Shown in pieces: positions 40,548 through 40,700 of a stretch of DNA of 40,700 bases. The position numbers were made by a program, and so were the translations under genes. Location of the stretch: the NCBI GenBank assembly GCA_021325475.1, contig JAJPHA010000027.1, positions 1 to 40,700 of the forward strand, read 5' to 3'. How positions within the stretch are numbered: the first letter of the stretch is position 1; the number at the start of each line of letters is the position of its first letter. A model generated the notes under the pieces. The model saw only the letters and a list, made by a program, of their open reading frames with translations, did not search any database and had not been told where the DNA came from. This stretch comes from Rhodanobacteraceae bacterium. Lineage in GTDB: Bacteria; Pseudomonadota; Gammaproteobacteria; Xanthomonadales; Rhodanobacteraceae.

Positions 40548-40700
40548 ACCTCAAGTAAAGCAGTCAGGCGAAGCGAACGACGTTGCAGTCCGGGGCGGAC
40601 GAGTCGTACACGGAGCTTTCATCCCCTCGCAAAATCTTCGTGCAGGTCCTCCGAGGGATGCTCTGCTTTCGAGGTGTTTCTTGGTTACTTCTTTGCACCA
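40548..40700. other. Gene-free right edge, possible dispersed intergenic element
   Basis: No gene is supported in the last 153 bp. Read on the minus strand, the edge begins TGGTGCAAAGAAGTAACC and translates as CKEVTKKHLESRA, resembling the KEVTKK-type sequence common between genes in Xanthomonadales and often annotated as small hypothetical proteins. It may be part of a larger repeat continuing outside the window. Confidence 0.35.

Overview
The window is a GC-rich stretch (roughly 70% by eye) of a gammaproteobacterial chromosome spanning the replication origin. The order mnmE-yidC-rnpA-rpmH / dnaA-dnaN-recF-gyrB, followed by a TPR protein, tonB-exbB-exbD1-exbD2 and pdxJ, is the arrangement known from Xanthomonas and relatives. 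I therefore place it in the order Xanthomonadales, probably a Rhodanobacteraceae/Dokdonella-like member; the family-level placement is an impression, not a computed result.

Layout. (1) 1-9013: the end of a membrane-anchored Ser/Thr kinase, a patatin phospholipase with a cyclic-nucleotide-binding domain, oligopeptidase A, exonuclease III with a UPF0149 gene, and a secreted dipeptidyl peptidase IV. (2) 9143-12840, minus strand: mnmE, yidC, rnpA, rpmH. (3) 12841-19177, plus strand: dnaA, a probable oriC in the dnaA-dnaN gap, dnaN, recF with two parS-like palindromes, and gyrB. The strand switch just upstream of dnaA fits divergent replication from this origin. (4) 19178-19691: a gene-free stretch holding a second copy of the last 58 bp of gyrB, a strong hairpin and heptanucleotide tandem repeats. 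(5) 19692-24499: a secreted TPR protein, the TonB-ExbB-ExbD1-ExbD2 energy-transduction operon, a cluster of hairpins with a bidirectional terminator, and convergent pdxJ. (6) 24553-30759, minus strand: a secreted beta-lactamase-fold protein that has lost its catalytic motifs, an ECF sigma / anti-sigma / PDZ protein operon, a membrane-anchored protein of unknown function, and a phosphopantetheinyl transferase. (7) 30816-38920: an acetate-utilisation module comprising a CrbS-type hybrid kinase (SSS-STAC-PAS-HisKA-HATPase-REC), a CrbR-type LuxR regulator, acetyl-CoA synthetase and an MHS-family transporter. (8) 39024-40700: a small membrane protein, a PA0069-type radical SAM protein and a gene-free tail.

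Most of the window is ordinary core chromosome. I did not find a clearly new multi-gene system. The most interesting signals are at the DNA level: parS-like sites inside recF, the duplicated gyrB 3' end, a composite heptamer repeat present at two loci (one directly upstream of the crbR start codon), and short AT-rich octamers recurring inside otherwise GC-rich genes. At the protein level the catalytically dead beta-lactamase-fold protein stands out.
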